The notes below the pieces were generated by a model. That model was not told the DNA's origin, ran no database searches, and saw nothing but the letters and a program-made list of their open reading frames with translations. A DNA stretch of 36,752 bases from Microcaldota archaeon (GTDB taxonomy: Archaea > Micrarchaeota > Micrarchaeia > Micrarchaeales > CABMGC01), in NCBI GenBank assembly GCA_021804105.1, contig JAJZKP010000008.1, forward strand, positions 1-36,752, in the 5' to 3' direction. How positions within the stretch are numbered: position 1 is the first letter of the stretch; the number at the start of each line of letters is the position of its first letter. Made by a program: the position numbers and the translations under genes. This document shows, in pieces, positions 8,183 to 17,086 of this stretch.

Positions 8183-9079
8183 TCATATTGCCAATAAGTA
8201 TGATGCTGATAAGATTATTGCAAGGGCAAACGATGCAAGCGTGTGCGCACTGAGATATGCCCCGTACTTCTTTGAGTTGCCCTTGTACAGGCCGTTGAAC
8301 ACGTAGTATGTTACCGGCACGGCAAGGAAGCATGCGATTGCAAAGAAAGGCACTGCACCCATGTATATTCCTGCAAGAAGGATCACGAATGCCATTGATT
8401 GCGTAACAAGGTAATAAAGCCCTATGTTCTTGCTTGTCTTAAGCATTATTGCGGTGTGCCTTGCCCCGTACTTCTTGTCTATGTCCTTGTCAGGCACGGA
8501 ATTCACGAACAGGGCGTTCCCGCCGAGCATTATGCCTGCAGGGATAAATGAGAAGAGGAGCCCGTATGCCAGGGATGATGCAGTGGCAAGAACGATAAAG
8601 CTGCCGAATGAGATTAGTATGTAGTTGAATGAGCAGAGAACCTCGGAGAGATACGGCACCCTCTTAATGTATCGCGCGTACATGAAGATCGAGAGCGCGG
8701 CTGTTATAATTATTGGCAGTATGTAGGTTCTTGCAAGCAACAGGTATATCCCTATTATCGCTGCCGCGGCAAGCGTGGCAAGGCCAGCAGCAAGCGTAGT
8801 GCCGGGCCTGATCATTCCTTCGGCTATGAGGGAACTTCCGCCGCTAAGTTCATCGGATTTCCTCTTCGCCAGCTCTTTGTCAAGGCCGCTGGTATAGTCG
8901 AAATAGTCGCTTATGACGTTCACCGAGATCTGCGCCAGCACCACTCCCACTATGACCAACATTGCGTAAAGGAAGGAGAAGTGGCCGTAATAATAAGCGG
9001 CAGAGACGCCAAGCAACGCAAGCGAGAGCCCATACAGGAGCGTGGGCTCGAACATCTCTATGAGGTAGTATTTGTTCAT
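8183..9079 (-). CDS. UbiA-superfamily prenyltransferase, MenA-like
   Basis: Polytopic membrane protein with ISVNVISDYFDYTSGLDKEL (NxxxDYxDxxxGxD-like site) and NSVPDKDIDKKYG second Asp motif; adjacent to two UbiE-family genes. Confidence 0.85.
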   Translation of the reverse strand: MNKYYLIEMFEPTLLYGLSLALLGVSAAYYYGHFSFLYAMLVIVGVVLAQISVNVISDYFDYTSGLDKELAKRKSDELSGGSSLIAEGMIRPGTTLAAGLATLAAAAIIGIYLLLARTYILPIIITAALSIFMYARYIKRVPYLSEVLCSFNYILISFGSFIVLATASSLAYGLLFSFIPAGIMLGGNALFVNSVPDKDIDKKYGARHTAIMLKTSKNIGLYYLVTQSMAFVILLAGIYMGAVPFFAIACFLAVPVTYYVFNGLYKGNSKKYGAYLSAHTLASFALAIILSASYLLAI

Positions 9080-9141
9080 TGCTAATGAAATGGCATATTA
9101 GGCTTATATTTATATCTTAGCCACCAATCCCTATTGCTGTT

Positions 9142-9594
9142 GTGGTGCAGATGGGCAGGGTAGTCGTGTATATAGGCAGCGACCATAGGGGATTCCTGCT
9201 AAAGTCAGCCATAAAAGAGCACCTCGCAGGCAGGGGATGCAAAACCCTTGACATGGGCCCTCTTGGCTACGACAAGGATGACGATTTTATAGACTATGCC
9301 GGAGCAGTATGCAAGGAGACGCTTAAAGGGAGAGGCAGGGGCATACTGGTCTGCGGCTCTGGGCACGGCATGTGCATAGCTGCAAATAAGATAAAGGGCA
9401 TACGCGCTGCCCTCTGCTGGAACGAGAAGTCGGGGAGATGGGCCAGGGAGCACCAGGATGCGAATGTGCTCTGCCTTGCAGGTCAGATAAGCAGCGTATC
9501 AGAAGCAAAGGGCGCTGTTGACGCATGGCTTGACTCAAGATTCAGCGGCGAGGAACGGCATGCAAGAAGAATAAGCAGGCTAAACGAGATGTAG
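9142..9594 (+). CDS. rpiB: ribose 5-phosphate isomerase B (RpiB/LacAB family)
   Basis: VYIGSDHRGFLLKSAIKEHL, ILVCGSGHGMCIAANKIKGIRAALC, REHQDANVLCLAGQ. Confidence 0.92.
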   Translation: MVQMGRVVVYIGSDHRGFLLKSAIKEHLAGRGCKTLDMGPLGYDKDDDFIDYAGAVCKETLKGRGRGILVCGSGHGMCIAANKIKGIRAALCWNEKSGRWAREHQDANVLCLAGQISSVSEAKGAVDAWLDSRFSGEERHARRISRLNEM

Positions 9595-9602
9595 GTTCTT
9601 TA

Positions 9603-10481
9603 ATGAGAATTCTTGGAGGATCAGCTGCAGGCAGCATGGGCAGGACTATTGCCGGACTTCTCGGTGTAGAGTATTCAGCCATAGAGCTTAAGAAATTCCC
9701 GGATGGCGAGTTCGCGGCAAAGGTGCCTTTCAATGCGTATGGAGAGGACATAATAGTAGTACAGTCCACCTATGCACCGCAGGACCGGCACATAATGGAG
9801 CTTTTATTCATTGCTGATGCGCTGAAGGAGATGAAGGCAAAAAGCATAAAGGCCGTGATACCTTACCTTGCATATATGCGCCAGAACAAGAGCTTCACCG
9901 AGGGCGAGTCAGTAAACGCCAATGTAGTAATGAAGATGCTGAGCCAGTCCGGCATTGATGCAATAATTACGGTGCAGCCCCACAAGGCAGAGCCGCTTTC
10001 TGCATTCAGGGGCAAGGCAGTCGCTATCAGCCCGGTGAGGACACTGATAAAGGCTGCTGCCAAGAACTTGAAAGATCCATATGTGCTTGCCCCTGATAAG
10101 GGTGGCCTTGAGCTGGCGCGGAGTGCAGCCGCGATCCTGGGATGCGGGTATACGCATGTGGACAAGGAGCGTGACCCGATAACCGGTGCGGCGCACATAA
10201 GGAACGTGCCTTCCGAACGATTCGAGGGCAAGCAGGTAATCATAGTCGATGATGTGATAAGCACCGGGGGCACCATAGCGCTTTCTTCCCATTTCGCATA
10301 TTCCCGCGGTGCAGAGTCAGTAGTAGCCGCTGCGGTACACCTTGTAATGTCAGATGATGCACACCACAGGATGAGCGAGGAAGGCGTAAGGAAGATCTAT
10401 GGCACCAATACGATACCTTGCGAGAACGCAGATCTTGTGGATATATCTAGAGACATAGCAGAAGGAATACCTGGGCTATGA
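9603..10481 (+). CDS. prs: ribose-phosphate pyrophosphokinase
   Basis: FPDGEFAAKVPFNAYGEDIIVVQST, IPYLAYMRQNKSFTEGESVNANVV, VLAPDKGGLELA, VIIVDDVISTGGTIA (PRPP-binding loop). Confidence 0.95.
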   Translation: MRILGGSAAGSMGRTIAGLLGVEYSAIELKKFPDGEFAAKVPFNAYGEDIIVVQSTYAPQDRHIMELLFIADALKEMKAKSIKAVIPYLAYMRQNKSFTEGESVNANVVMKMLSQSGIDAIITVQPHKAEPLSAFRGKAVAISPVRTLIKAAAKNLKDPYVLAPDKGGLELARSAAAILGCGYTHVDKERDPITGAAHIRNVPSERFEGKQVIIVDDVISTGGTIALSSHFAYSRGAESVVAAAVHLVMSDDAHHRMSEEGVRKIYGTNTIPCENADLVDISRDIAEGIPGL

Positions 10482-11147
10482 GCCTGCCCTTGACTTCTCC
10501 CTGACTTTCTGGAGCAGGTATGAGTACCTATCAGCCCTGGTCTCGAACTTGCGTATCCTAGATGACCTTATTTCTATAATCCGCTTGAGCGAGGTAATCT
10601 TGCTTTTCCTGAAGAACCGGAATATGCTGGAGCTGTGAAGTATCAGCCTTGCAGATGCGTTCTGCATAGATTCGCCTTCCTTGGAGATCCTTACACGGTA
10701 GTGGTTCTGCCTCTTCTCAAGCTTCTTAAGCAGCAGCGAGGTATAGCGCGATGCGGAATGATGGTCCCTTGCCTTCTTAGGCATGCCAAGCATCATTACG
10801 CTTGCGAACTCAGGTCCGAAAAGGTGGGTGCTGCCCAGGGCTATGGCCTCCAGGTGCGCAAGATACTGCTTCCTTTCCTCCCGTGACATTCGGGCAGTAT
10901 TAGCCACAACTATCGGCATGCTTGCAATCTCATACTCATACGAGCTTAGTATCCTTCGCATGTTCATTGCGTGTTCGTCAAGCTCATACACTGCCTCTTT
11001 GCTCCTTTCCTTGCCGTCCTTCTCCTTTGATGGGAAACCTTCCTTCCATGCTTCCCTTATGACATTCTTGAGTATGTTCCCTTCAAACGTGTCGTGCTTC
11101 AGGTCAGCAGGGGGTTTTTCATTATTAATCAGTAGGTTGGACAACAT
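10476..11147 (-). CDS. hypothetical protein (basic, helical C-terminus)
   Basis: 223-aa ORF starting MLSNLLINNEKPP; no family recognised. Confidence 0.6.
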   Translation of the reverse strand: MLSNLLINNEKPPADLKHDTFEGNILKNVIREAWKEGFPSKEKDGKERSKEAVYELDEHAMNMRRILSSYEYEIASMPIVVANTARMSREERKQYLAHLEAIALGSTHLFGPEFASVMMLGMPKKARDHHSASRYTSLLLKKLEKRQNHYRVRISKEGESMQNASARLILHSSSIFRFFRKSKITSLKRIIEIRSSRIRKFETRADRYSYLLQKVREKSRAGS

Positions 11148-11152
11148 AACAC

Positions 11153-12877
11153 CTATAAGGATATGAACGCCATCTTTTCCTTGTCATCAAGCCTGAAGTA
11201 GCCCAGCTTCTCGAACTGCACTACGTCGCCGCGCCTTAGCCCGGATGCGTAGCCCTCAGCATAGCCGCTGATGCGCTTTATGCTATCCCTGTCGAATTCC
11301 TCCCCTTTCAGGAGGTTGCCTACTATATATAGCTCGCATTTCACTGCATCATCCCTTGTAATCCATTGAATGCGTGACAGTTTGCCCGGATTGTCGCCCT
11401 TGTATCCTGCCGTTACCCTTTCTCCGACGTCATATACTTCAACGTCGAATGCATCCTTGAGCCTTACTGTGTCGCCTTTATGAAGTACCTTTCCGTCCAT
11501 AGCATTTATAAATAATTCTCCCTTCACCGTGTAATTCCTGTAATCGTTGCCGTTGCCCGGATATAGCTTCATGGAGACTTTAATTCCACTGGTGCCTGAG
11601 ACTTCCATTTCCATTGGTTTCTCTATGAAGAACAGGCGCTTTGCCGATGCATCTACAATCTTCCTGTTCATGCTGAGCAGCAATTCAATGTCCGCTATAC
11701 TCTCGGACTTGCCCATCCCAGAGCCCAGCGCGAACTCCCGTATAGCCTGTGCAGTTATGCCCCTTCTCCTTAGCGCGCGTATGGTAACCAATCTGGGATC
11801 GTCCCATCCAGTTATCAATCCTTCGGCTATCATGGACCTTATCTTCCTCTTGGAAGTGACATTATTTGCTATCTCAAGCCGGGATATGCTCGTTATCCGT
11901 GGTTTCCTAAGCCCTAGAAGGTCAAGGATGGCAAGATGCAGCTCATCGCGCATCTCATACTCCTTGCTTCTTATTACGTCTGTTATGCCATTGGCAGAAT
12001 CAATGACTGGTGTACAAAAATCATAATTTGGCCAGACGAAATACTTTTCCCCCTGACGGTAGTGCACTGCATGCTTTATCCTGAAGAGCGTCGGGTCCCT
12101 CATAGATGTGTTTGCAGCCTTCATATCGCCATTCCACCGCAGTATTGCTCCGCCATCTCCGAAAGATCCTTCGAGCATTTTCTTCCATAATTCCTCGTTC
12201 TCGCGTGCTTGCTGTGCCTTGTGCCTGCACGCGATGCCGGAGAGCCGGTTCTTCTTGGTCTCTTCGCCGCTGCAGGTGCATACGTATGCGCCTTTGCGCC
12301 TTATAGCTTCGAGAGCATATCCATATAGCATTTCCAGGCTATCGCTGGCATAGTATTCCCTGTCGAAAGAAAGCCCCAGCCATTTCAAGTCTTCGATGAA
12401 CGCATCGACGAATTCCTGCTTCTCGTTGTCTGGATTGGTATCGTCGAAATAGAGAAAGAGCTTTCCGTCGTAAGCGTGTCTCAGCTCATCTTCTATGAAC
12501 AGTGGTTTCGCGTGGCCTATGTGCATGTAGCCGCTGGGTTCCGGAGGGAACCGGGTTACAAACTTGCCTTTCTCGGCGCCCTCAATGCCAAATCGGTGCC
12601 TTGAAGACTTCTCGGCTTTCTCCTTCTCCAGGCTCTCGAATTCTTCAGCATATCTTGAATACTCGGACTCCAACTCCTTCTTGCCCATCAGGTTTATCTT
12701 GGTGACTACTGCCTTAACAGCTCGGGAGAGTTCTTCCATATAGGGCTTCAGTTCGGGGTGCCTCGCAAGCACCTTAGAGATTATTGCGCCCTCCTTGGCG
12801 CTTCCGTAGTCGATGGCATTCTTAAGCGCAAGTTTCCTTGCCAGATCCATCGTTTCCTCGCTTATCGCCACGGTCAC
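11153..12877 (-). CDS. gltX: glutamyl-tRNA synthetase, archaeal/GlxRS type
   Basis: TRFPPEPSGYMHIGHAKPLFIEDEL, LFLYFDDTNPDNEKQEFVDAFIEDLKWLG, ANNVTSKRKIRSMI, GWDDPRLVTIRALRRRGI. GTG start overlaps the upstream stop (GTGA). Confidence 0.95.
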   Translation of the reverse strand: MTVAISEETMDLARKLALKNAIDYGSAKEGAIISKVLARHPELKPYMEELSRAVKAVVTKINLMGKKELESEYSRYAEEFESLEKEKAEKSSRHRFGIEGAEKGKFVTRFPPEPSGYMHIGHAKPLFIEDELRHAYDGKLFLYFDDTNPDNEKQEFVDAFIEDLKWLGLSFDREYYASDSLEMLYGYALEAIRRKGAYVCTCSGEETKKNRLSGIACRHKAQQARENEELWKKMLEGSFGDGGAILRWNGDMKAANTSMRDPTLFRIKHAVHYRQGEKYFVWPNYDFCTPVIDSANGITDVIRSKEYEMRDELHLAILDLLGLRKPRITSISRLEIANNVTSKRKIRSMIAEGLITGWDDPRLVTIRALRRRGITAQAIREFALGSGMGKSESIADIELLLSMNRKIVDASAKRLFFIEKPMEMEVSGTSGIKVSMKLYPGNGNDYRNYTVKGELFINAMDGKVLHKGDTVRLKDAFDVEVYDVGERVTAGYKGDNPGKLSRIQWITRDDAVKCELYIVGNLLKGEEFDRDSIKRISGYAEGYASGLRRGDVVQFEKLGYFRLDDKEKMAFISL

Positions 12878-13485
12878 ACCTGGGTTCTACTCACGCTGAG
12901 GTTCCCGTATATGGATCCATTCTGGGTCAGGAGCGCCGACACCTTTACAGGTACGGACATGCTCAGATTCTGCGAGAGAGTAACCGGTAGCGTGTAATAC
13001 CTGCTGCTGTTCTGCAGGATCACAGGGACCTTCTGCGTCCCAACTGTGAAAGTCATCGCAGATGGCAGCTGCACTATTTCCCCAGTATAGAAAGCGGCGC
13101 AGGCAGAGGCACTTGCATTAAGCTTTGAGTGTTCGTACAGATATATCTGCAGCGTGTTGGCATTGCCCGATTCTATGGAGATGTTGTGCTGTATGGGGAA
13201 AAATATCGATACAGAGTTATTTGCTTCAAGAAGTGCAAGGCTGTTCGACATGTAGGAGAAGACTGATGCCGACAGCGTGGAGTTCTTGCACGCAACAGTT
13301 ATATTGAGTGATGGGGAGAACCCGGTGACGAGTGCGTTTGCATCAGATGTTGCAAATGCAGTTGGCTGCACCTTTACCGTTGTTGTACTTGTTGTCTGAC
13401 CTATGTTTAACCCTATGGAGGAATAAGATACTATGAATATAACTGCCAGAAAGATAGATATTATTACCATTGTAAGCTTGTTCAC
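12874..13485 (-). CDS. hypothetical secreted/membrane-anchored protein
   Basis: N-terminal hydrophobic segment MNKLTMVIISIFLAVIFIVSYSSIGL followed by a Thr/Ser/Asn-rich extracytoplasmic region with many sequons. Confidence 0.7.
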   Translation of the reverse strand: MNKLTMVIISIFLAVIFIVSYSSIGLNIGQTTSTTTVKVQPTAFATSDANALVTGFSPSLNITVACKNSTLSASVFSYMSNSLALLEANNSVSIFFPIQHNISIESGNANTLQIYLYEHSKLNASASACAAFYTGEIVQLPSAMTFTVGTQKVPVILQNSSRYYTLPVTLSQNLSMSVPVKVSALLTQNGSIYGNLSVSRTQV

Positions 13486-13624
13486 ATAACCACGTTGTGG
13501 TGCGCTTCAGCAGAAGGGAGCTCACTGAATGCGGCACCATTTTTTATACTTTATGTTGCACAATTAATATGCTTTCGGTTGGCATATCGTAGCGCGCTTT
13601 AGGCACGGTTGCATCGTTTGCGTA

Positions 13625-14326
13625 ATGATTGGTGATATTGTGAGCTTCAATAATGGAGATTTCATAAAGGTCGAGTATAGTGCGTGGAGGGCTTCTGATG
13701 GTGCAATGGTCTACACCACGCAGAAGGATGTTGCGGAGAAGAATGGCATTTATAACAAAGACAGAGCATACAGCCCTAGTCTTGTCATAATAGGCAAGCA
13801 CACCGTGATAAAGGGCCTTGAAAGTGCCATCAGGGAGATGGGAATCGGAGAGAGCAGGAAGGTTGATGTCTCAGCAGAGGATGCGTTTGGGGAGAGGAAC
13901 CCGGATCTCGTACGCGTGATGCATGCGTCTGATTTCAAGAAGAGGGATATAGACCCTAGGCCGGGCATGCAGATAGACCTTGACGGAACTGTTGCCGTAA
14001 TAACCGCAGTCAACTCTGGGAGGGTTACAGTAGATGCAAATCACCCACTTGCAGGAGAGAGGCTGACATATGAGGTAAAGGTTGTTTCTAAAGTAGATAA
14101 GGAGGATGAGCGCATAGCAGCATTGGCTGAGATGAGCGGACTTAGAGCAGACTCGGTAAAGACGGAAAGTAGTACTGCAGAGCTCTTATTCAAGGAGGAT
14201 ATAGAAAAGAATGCAGACTATTTTGTCAACAAGACAGCAACCGTAAACGCAATACTTGAGTACATGCCCGGGATCCGCAGGGTTGTTATAAGGGAAGAGT
14301 ACGCAAGGAAAGACGAGAAAAAGTAA
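13625..14326 (+). CDS. FKBP-type (SlyD-like) peptidyl-prolyl cis-trans isomerase
   Basis: GDFIKVEYSAWRASDGAMVYTT, VIKGLESAIREMGIGESRKVDVSAEDAFGERNPDLV, VDANHPLAGERLTYEVKV. Confidence 0.93.
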   Translation: MIGDIVSFNNGDFIKVEYSAWRASDGAMVYTTQKDVAEKNGIYNKDRAYSPSLVIIGKHTVIKGLESAIREMGIGESRKVDVSAEDAFGERNPDLVRVMHASDFKKRDIDPRPGMQIDLDGTVAVITAVNSGRVTVDANHPLAGERLTYEVKVVSKVDKEDERIAALAEMSGLRADSVKTESSTAELLFKEDIEKNADYFVNKTATVNAILEYMPGIRRVVIREEYARKDEKK

Positions 14327-14340
14327 GCAGGAGAAAAGCG

Positions 14341-14348
14341 TATATATT
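14341..14348 (+). promoter_or_regulatory. TATA-like element upstream of the small-membrane-protein/ATPase module
   Basis: TATATATT about 36 nt upstream of GTG 14381. Confidence 0.4.
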
Positions 14349-14380
14349 CAGCGGTGCAATAGGTATTGTTCTCTTTCTAG

Positions 14381-14602
14381 GTGCGCAGTAAAGTCCGGCA
14401 AGGAATCTTGATGTTTTGGGTATCAGGGCTTGCCGAAGCCGCGATAAATGCAAGCGCAATAGCCTCAGCAGTTCTTATAGACGCCACAATAGTAAGCAGG
14501 CTGGCGGGAAGAACCAGGGAGGCAGACTTACTGGCAGCAAAAGGAATATCCTTGCTGGTCCTGCTGCTCATATCCGTATCCGTGAGAATGGTGATGGGAT
14601 GA
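14381..14602 (+). CDS. small membrane protein, pilin-subunit-like topology (two hydrophobic segments, charged loop)
   Basis: 73 aa: MRSKVRQGILMFWVSGLAEAAINASAIASAVLIDATIVSRLAGRTREADLLAAKGISLLVLLLISVSVRMVMG. GTG start after a TATA; stop overlaps the next ATG (ATGA). Confidence 0.65.
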   Translation: MRSKVRQGILMFWVSGLAEAAINASAIASAVLIDATIVSRLAGRTREADLLAAKGISLLVLLLISVSVRMVMG

Positions 14603-14874
14603 ACCTTGGCAGGAGCATATATGCAGGCTCTTCGCGCAGGAGGCATGTGCTCTTGGTGTCTTCCGTGATGGGAGTTGCGTCTTCTGTCTTGTCTGTGGGG
14701 CTCATCCTGGGTCTTGGCATAGTGATCCAGGCGCTTGCCGCAGCCTTGGCTGTTATACTGATTGCAGTAGTTTTATTGAAAGGAAGTAATATTGATAGGA
14801 TAGATCCTGCTCGTGTCTTCGCACTCGCTGCACTCAATGTGCTGATCCTGGCCCTGATAGTTATGCTTGGCTGA
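14599..14874 (+). CDS. small polytopic membrane protein
   Basis: MNLGRSIYAGSSRRRHVLLVSSVMGVASSVLSVGLILGLGIVIQALAAALAVILIAVVLLKGSNIDRIDPARVFALAALNVLILALIVMLG. Internal ATG of ORF-track entry 14416..14874; ATGA overlap upstream and 8-nt overlap with the ATPase downstream. Confidence 0.68.
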   Translation: MNLGRSIYAGSSRRRHVLLVSSVMGVASSVLSVGLILGLGIVIQALAAALAVILIAVVLLKGSNIDRIDPARVFALAALNVLILALIVMLG

Positions 14875-17086
14875 TTTTGTGGTATTTCGCACTTATGAGA
14901 TAGATTCACTTCCTACAGAGATAGACCTTGAAGCCTTCCTCGGGGCCATGCTCGGCTCTCAGTTCATGCTCTGCCATGATTTTAAGGAAGGCAGGACATA
15001 CGTAGCATTCGAGGATGCTGATACGTATGTACGCATCAAGCACGCAGTGGCAGGCATAATCATGCACGAAGCAGGCATTGCAGGGCGCAGGCTCAATCAC
15101 CCCCGCTATGCCGTAGGATATTCTGCTACGCGGGTAGACAGGGACGGGAAAGTTTTGGAGATTTTTAGGGATCTTTACGGTATACTTTCGCATTCAGGCG
15201 CAATGTTTCTCGTGTCATTTGTTCCGGCTTCTACCGGGCAGGTAGACGCTGCAAGGCTTAGGGTCGAGGAAATGGCCAGCGGGAAGAGCATAAGGCTTAC
15301 CAGGAACCTCGGAAGTAGGAATGGATCGCCATCTGCGACAGATTCGATGCAGATGGAGCTTTTCTACGAATCTGATGAGAGAAGAATGTTGCTCTCTCTC
15401 CTCGAGTCTTTGAATGCTGCATCGATGAGGAACGGGATTGCTTATAGGATAAGCATTATCTTTGAGAACAATGACCAGGTCAACGAGTATATTAAGGCAA
15501 GGCTTTTCGTTTTCGAGAATCGTGGGATAAATGTTGGCTCGGTGAATGACGCATATGAGTTTGCAAAGCATGCGGATGCGCTTCCGCTCTCCCATTCGTG
15601 TGCTGCAGGATATCTCTCTTTCTCGGACCGAATAGACAGGCATGGCACTATCGCGACAAGATATGGCGGAGGCAACGGCGGCAACATTGAATTAGGAGAG
15701 TACCTGCATGGATCGGTTACAGGAAGGGGCGAGACCCTGCGCTTGGATTATAGAACCTTCAACCTCGGGACCATAATATCCGGGCTCCCCGGAACTGGAA
15801 AGACCGCAACTGCAATGAACTTGATAAGACAGCTTTCCAGGGAATCGGATGCAAGTATAGTGGTGCTATCCCCGACTGGCGAGTGGAACGCTTTTGGAAG
15901 AAGGGCAGGCGCCAGGATAATCAGGCTGTATGACGAGACTGTTAGGCTGAATTTCTTTAAGTGCGATTCCGAAATAAACATCGAGCGATTTTACGAAAAC
16001 CTGGCCATGCTCATAGCCTCGGCATCCAATGCTGGCCCATATAGGAATTCGTTGGAGAAGAGCCTGCTTTCTGCATTCAGGAAGTCTTATGCGTTTACAG
16101 TATCTCCGGATCCAGCTGAGGTCTACGCGTGCATTGAGAATGCAGTAATAGAGCAGCATGGCAAGAGGAGCAATGTTGGTGTTAAACTCACAAAGCACGG
16201 AGAGAATGTAATGGCCGCGCTGCAGAACCTCAGGCTGCTGCTGATGAATCCGCAGTTTGCATATTGCGACGGGGAAGACTTCTTGGGCCTGCTGAAAGCG
16301 GGAGTAATATTTGACCTGTCGCTGGTTAGCAACAGCATGAAGCCGTTCTTCTATGCGCTGATACTGAATCAGGTATACAGTTTTGCCGATATGCTAGACA
16401 CCAACGGCAATGATGAGCTCAGGATGCTGCTGTGCATCGAGGAGGCACAGCTGATGCTAGACAAGGAGGGTGAATCGGCAGCGACCCTTGACCTCGAGCA
16501 GCGAATACAGGACTTCAGGAAAAAAGGAATAGGGCTGATGCTCATAGCGCACAGCGTAACTGACATAAGTCCAGGAATAAGGCGGCTCTGCCAGACAAAG
16601 GTATATTTTAGGCAAAGTGCAGACGTGGCTAAGTACGCATGCGGCGATCTTGTCTTCGGCGAAGAGGAAGCCAGGCTGGTTACTGACAAGTTGAAGAGCC
16701 TGCCCCAGAGGAGGTGTGCTGTTAGCTACATTGCCATAGAAGACGGTATGCGTATGCCAAAGGGATCGGTATTTGTAGAGGCAATGTTTTCCCAAAGCCC
16801 TGAAGAAGCACAGCCAGAGGTAAAGATGAGCAAAAGGCGTGCCAAGGCAACTGCAATAACAGTGACAGAAAACGCAGCCCCTAGAGCTGGTGCAGCAATA
16901 CGAATGATTTACGTTGGCGAAACGGTATTTGAAGGGATGACTGATGCAAGAGGACGCGTAGTTGCGGAAGGGCTTCTGGAAGGCAGGACGTACAAGATGC
17001 TTGTGCTTGGCGCAAAGAGAAGCGAGACCAGGGAATTCTCTATAATTGGAGGCGTTGACACGGAACTGAAATGCGCGGAACCTTAG
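14867..17086 (+). CDS. HerA/FtsK-superfamily (VirB4/CedB-like) ATPase with extra C-terminal beta-rich domain
   Basis: Walker A IISGLPGTGKTATAMNLI, Walker B MLLCIEEAQLML, DFRKKGIGLMLIAHSVTDISPGIRRLCQTKVYFRQ; large N-terminal domain; C-terminal GETVFEGMTDARGRVVAEGLLEGRTYKMLVLGAKRSETREFSI resembles carboxypeptidase-regulatory/Ig-like repeats. Confidence 0.85.
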   Translation: MADFVVFRTYEIDSLPTEIDLEAFLGAMLGSQFMLCHDFKEGRTYVAFEDADTYVRIKHAVAGIIMHEAGIAGRRLNHPRYAVGYSATRVDRDGKVLEIFRDLYGILSHSGAMFLVSFVPASTGQVDAARLRVEEMASGKSIRLTRNLGSRNGSPSATDSMQMELFYESDERRMLLSLLESLNAASMRNGIAYRISIIFENNDQVNEYIKARLFVFENRGINVGSVNDAYEFAKHADALPLSHSCAAGYLSFSDRIDRHGTIATRYGGGNGGNIELGEYLHGSVTGRGETLRLDYRTFNLGTIISGLPGTGKTATAMNLIRQLSRESDASIVVLSPTGEWNAFGRRAGARIIRLYDETVRLNFFKCDSEINIERFYENLAMLIASASNAGPYRNSLEKSLLSAFRKSYAFTVSPDPAEVYACIENAVIEQHGKRSNVGVKLTKHGENVMAALQNLRLLLMNPQFAYCDGEDFLGLLKAGVIFDLSLVSNSMKPFFYALILNQVYSFADMLDTNGNDELRMLLCIEEAQLMLDKEGESAATLDLEQRIQDFRKKGIGLMLIAHSVTDISPGIRRLCQTKVYFRQSADVAKYACGDLVFGEEEARLVTDKLKSLPQRRCAVSYIAIEDGMRMPKGSVFVEAMFSQSPEEAQPEVKMSKRRAKATAITVTENAAPRAGAAIRMIYVGETVFEGMTDARGRVVAEGLLEGRTYKMLVLGAKRSETREFSIIGGVDTELKCAEP

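Noticed and set aside
6018-9079. Plus-strand ORFs opposite ksgA and UbiE genes (6073..6465, 7113..7433, 7490..7843)
   Set aside because: Antisense shadows of conserved genes.
14416-14598. N-terminal extension of ORF-track entry 14416..14874
   Set aside because: Overlaps the 73-aa membrane ORF in another frame; the internal ATG 14599 gives an ATGA coupling and a clean membrane protein.
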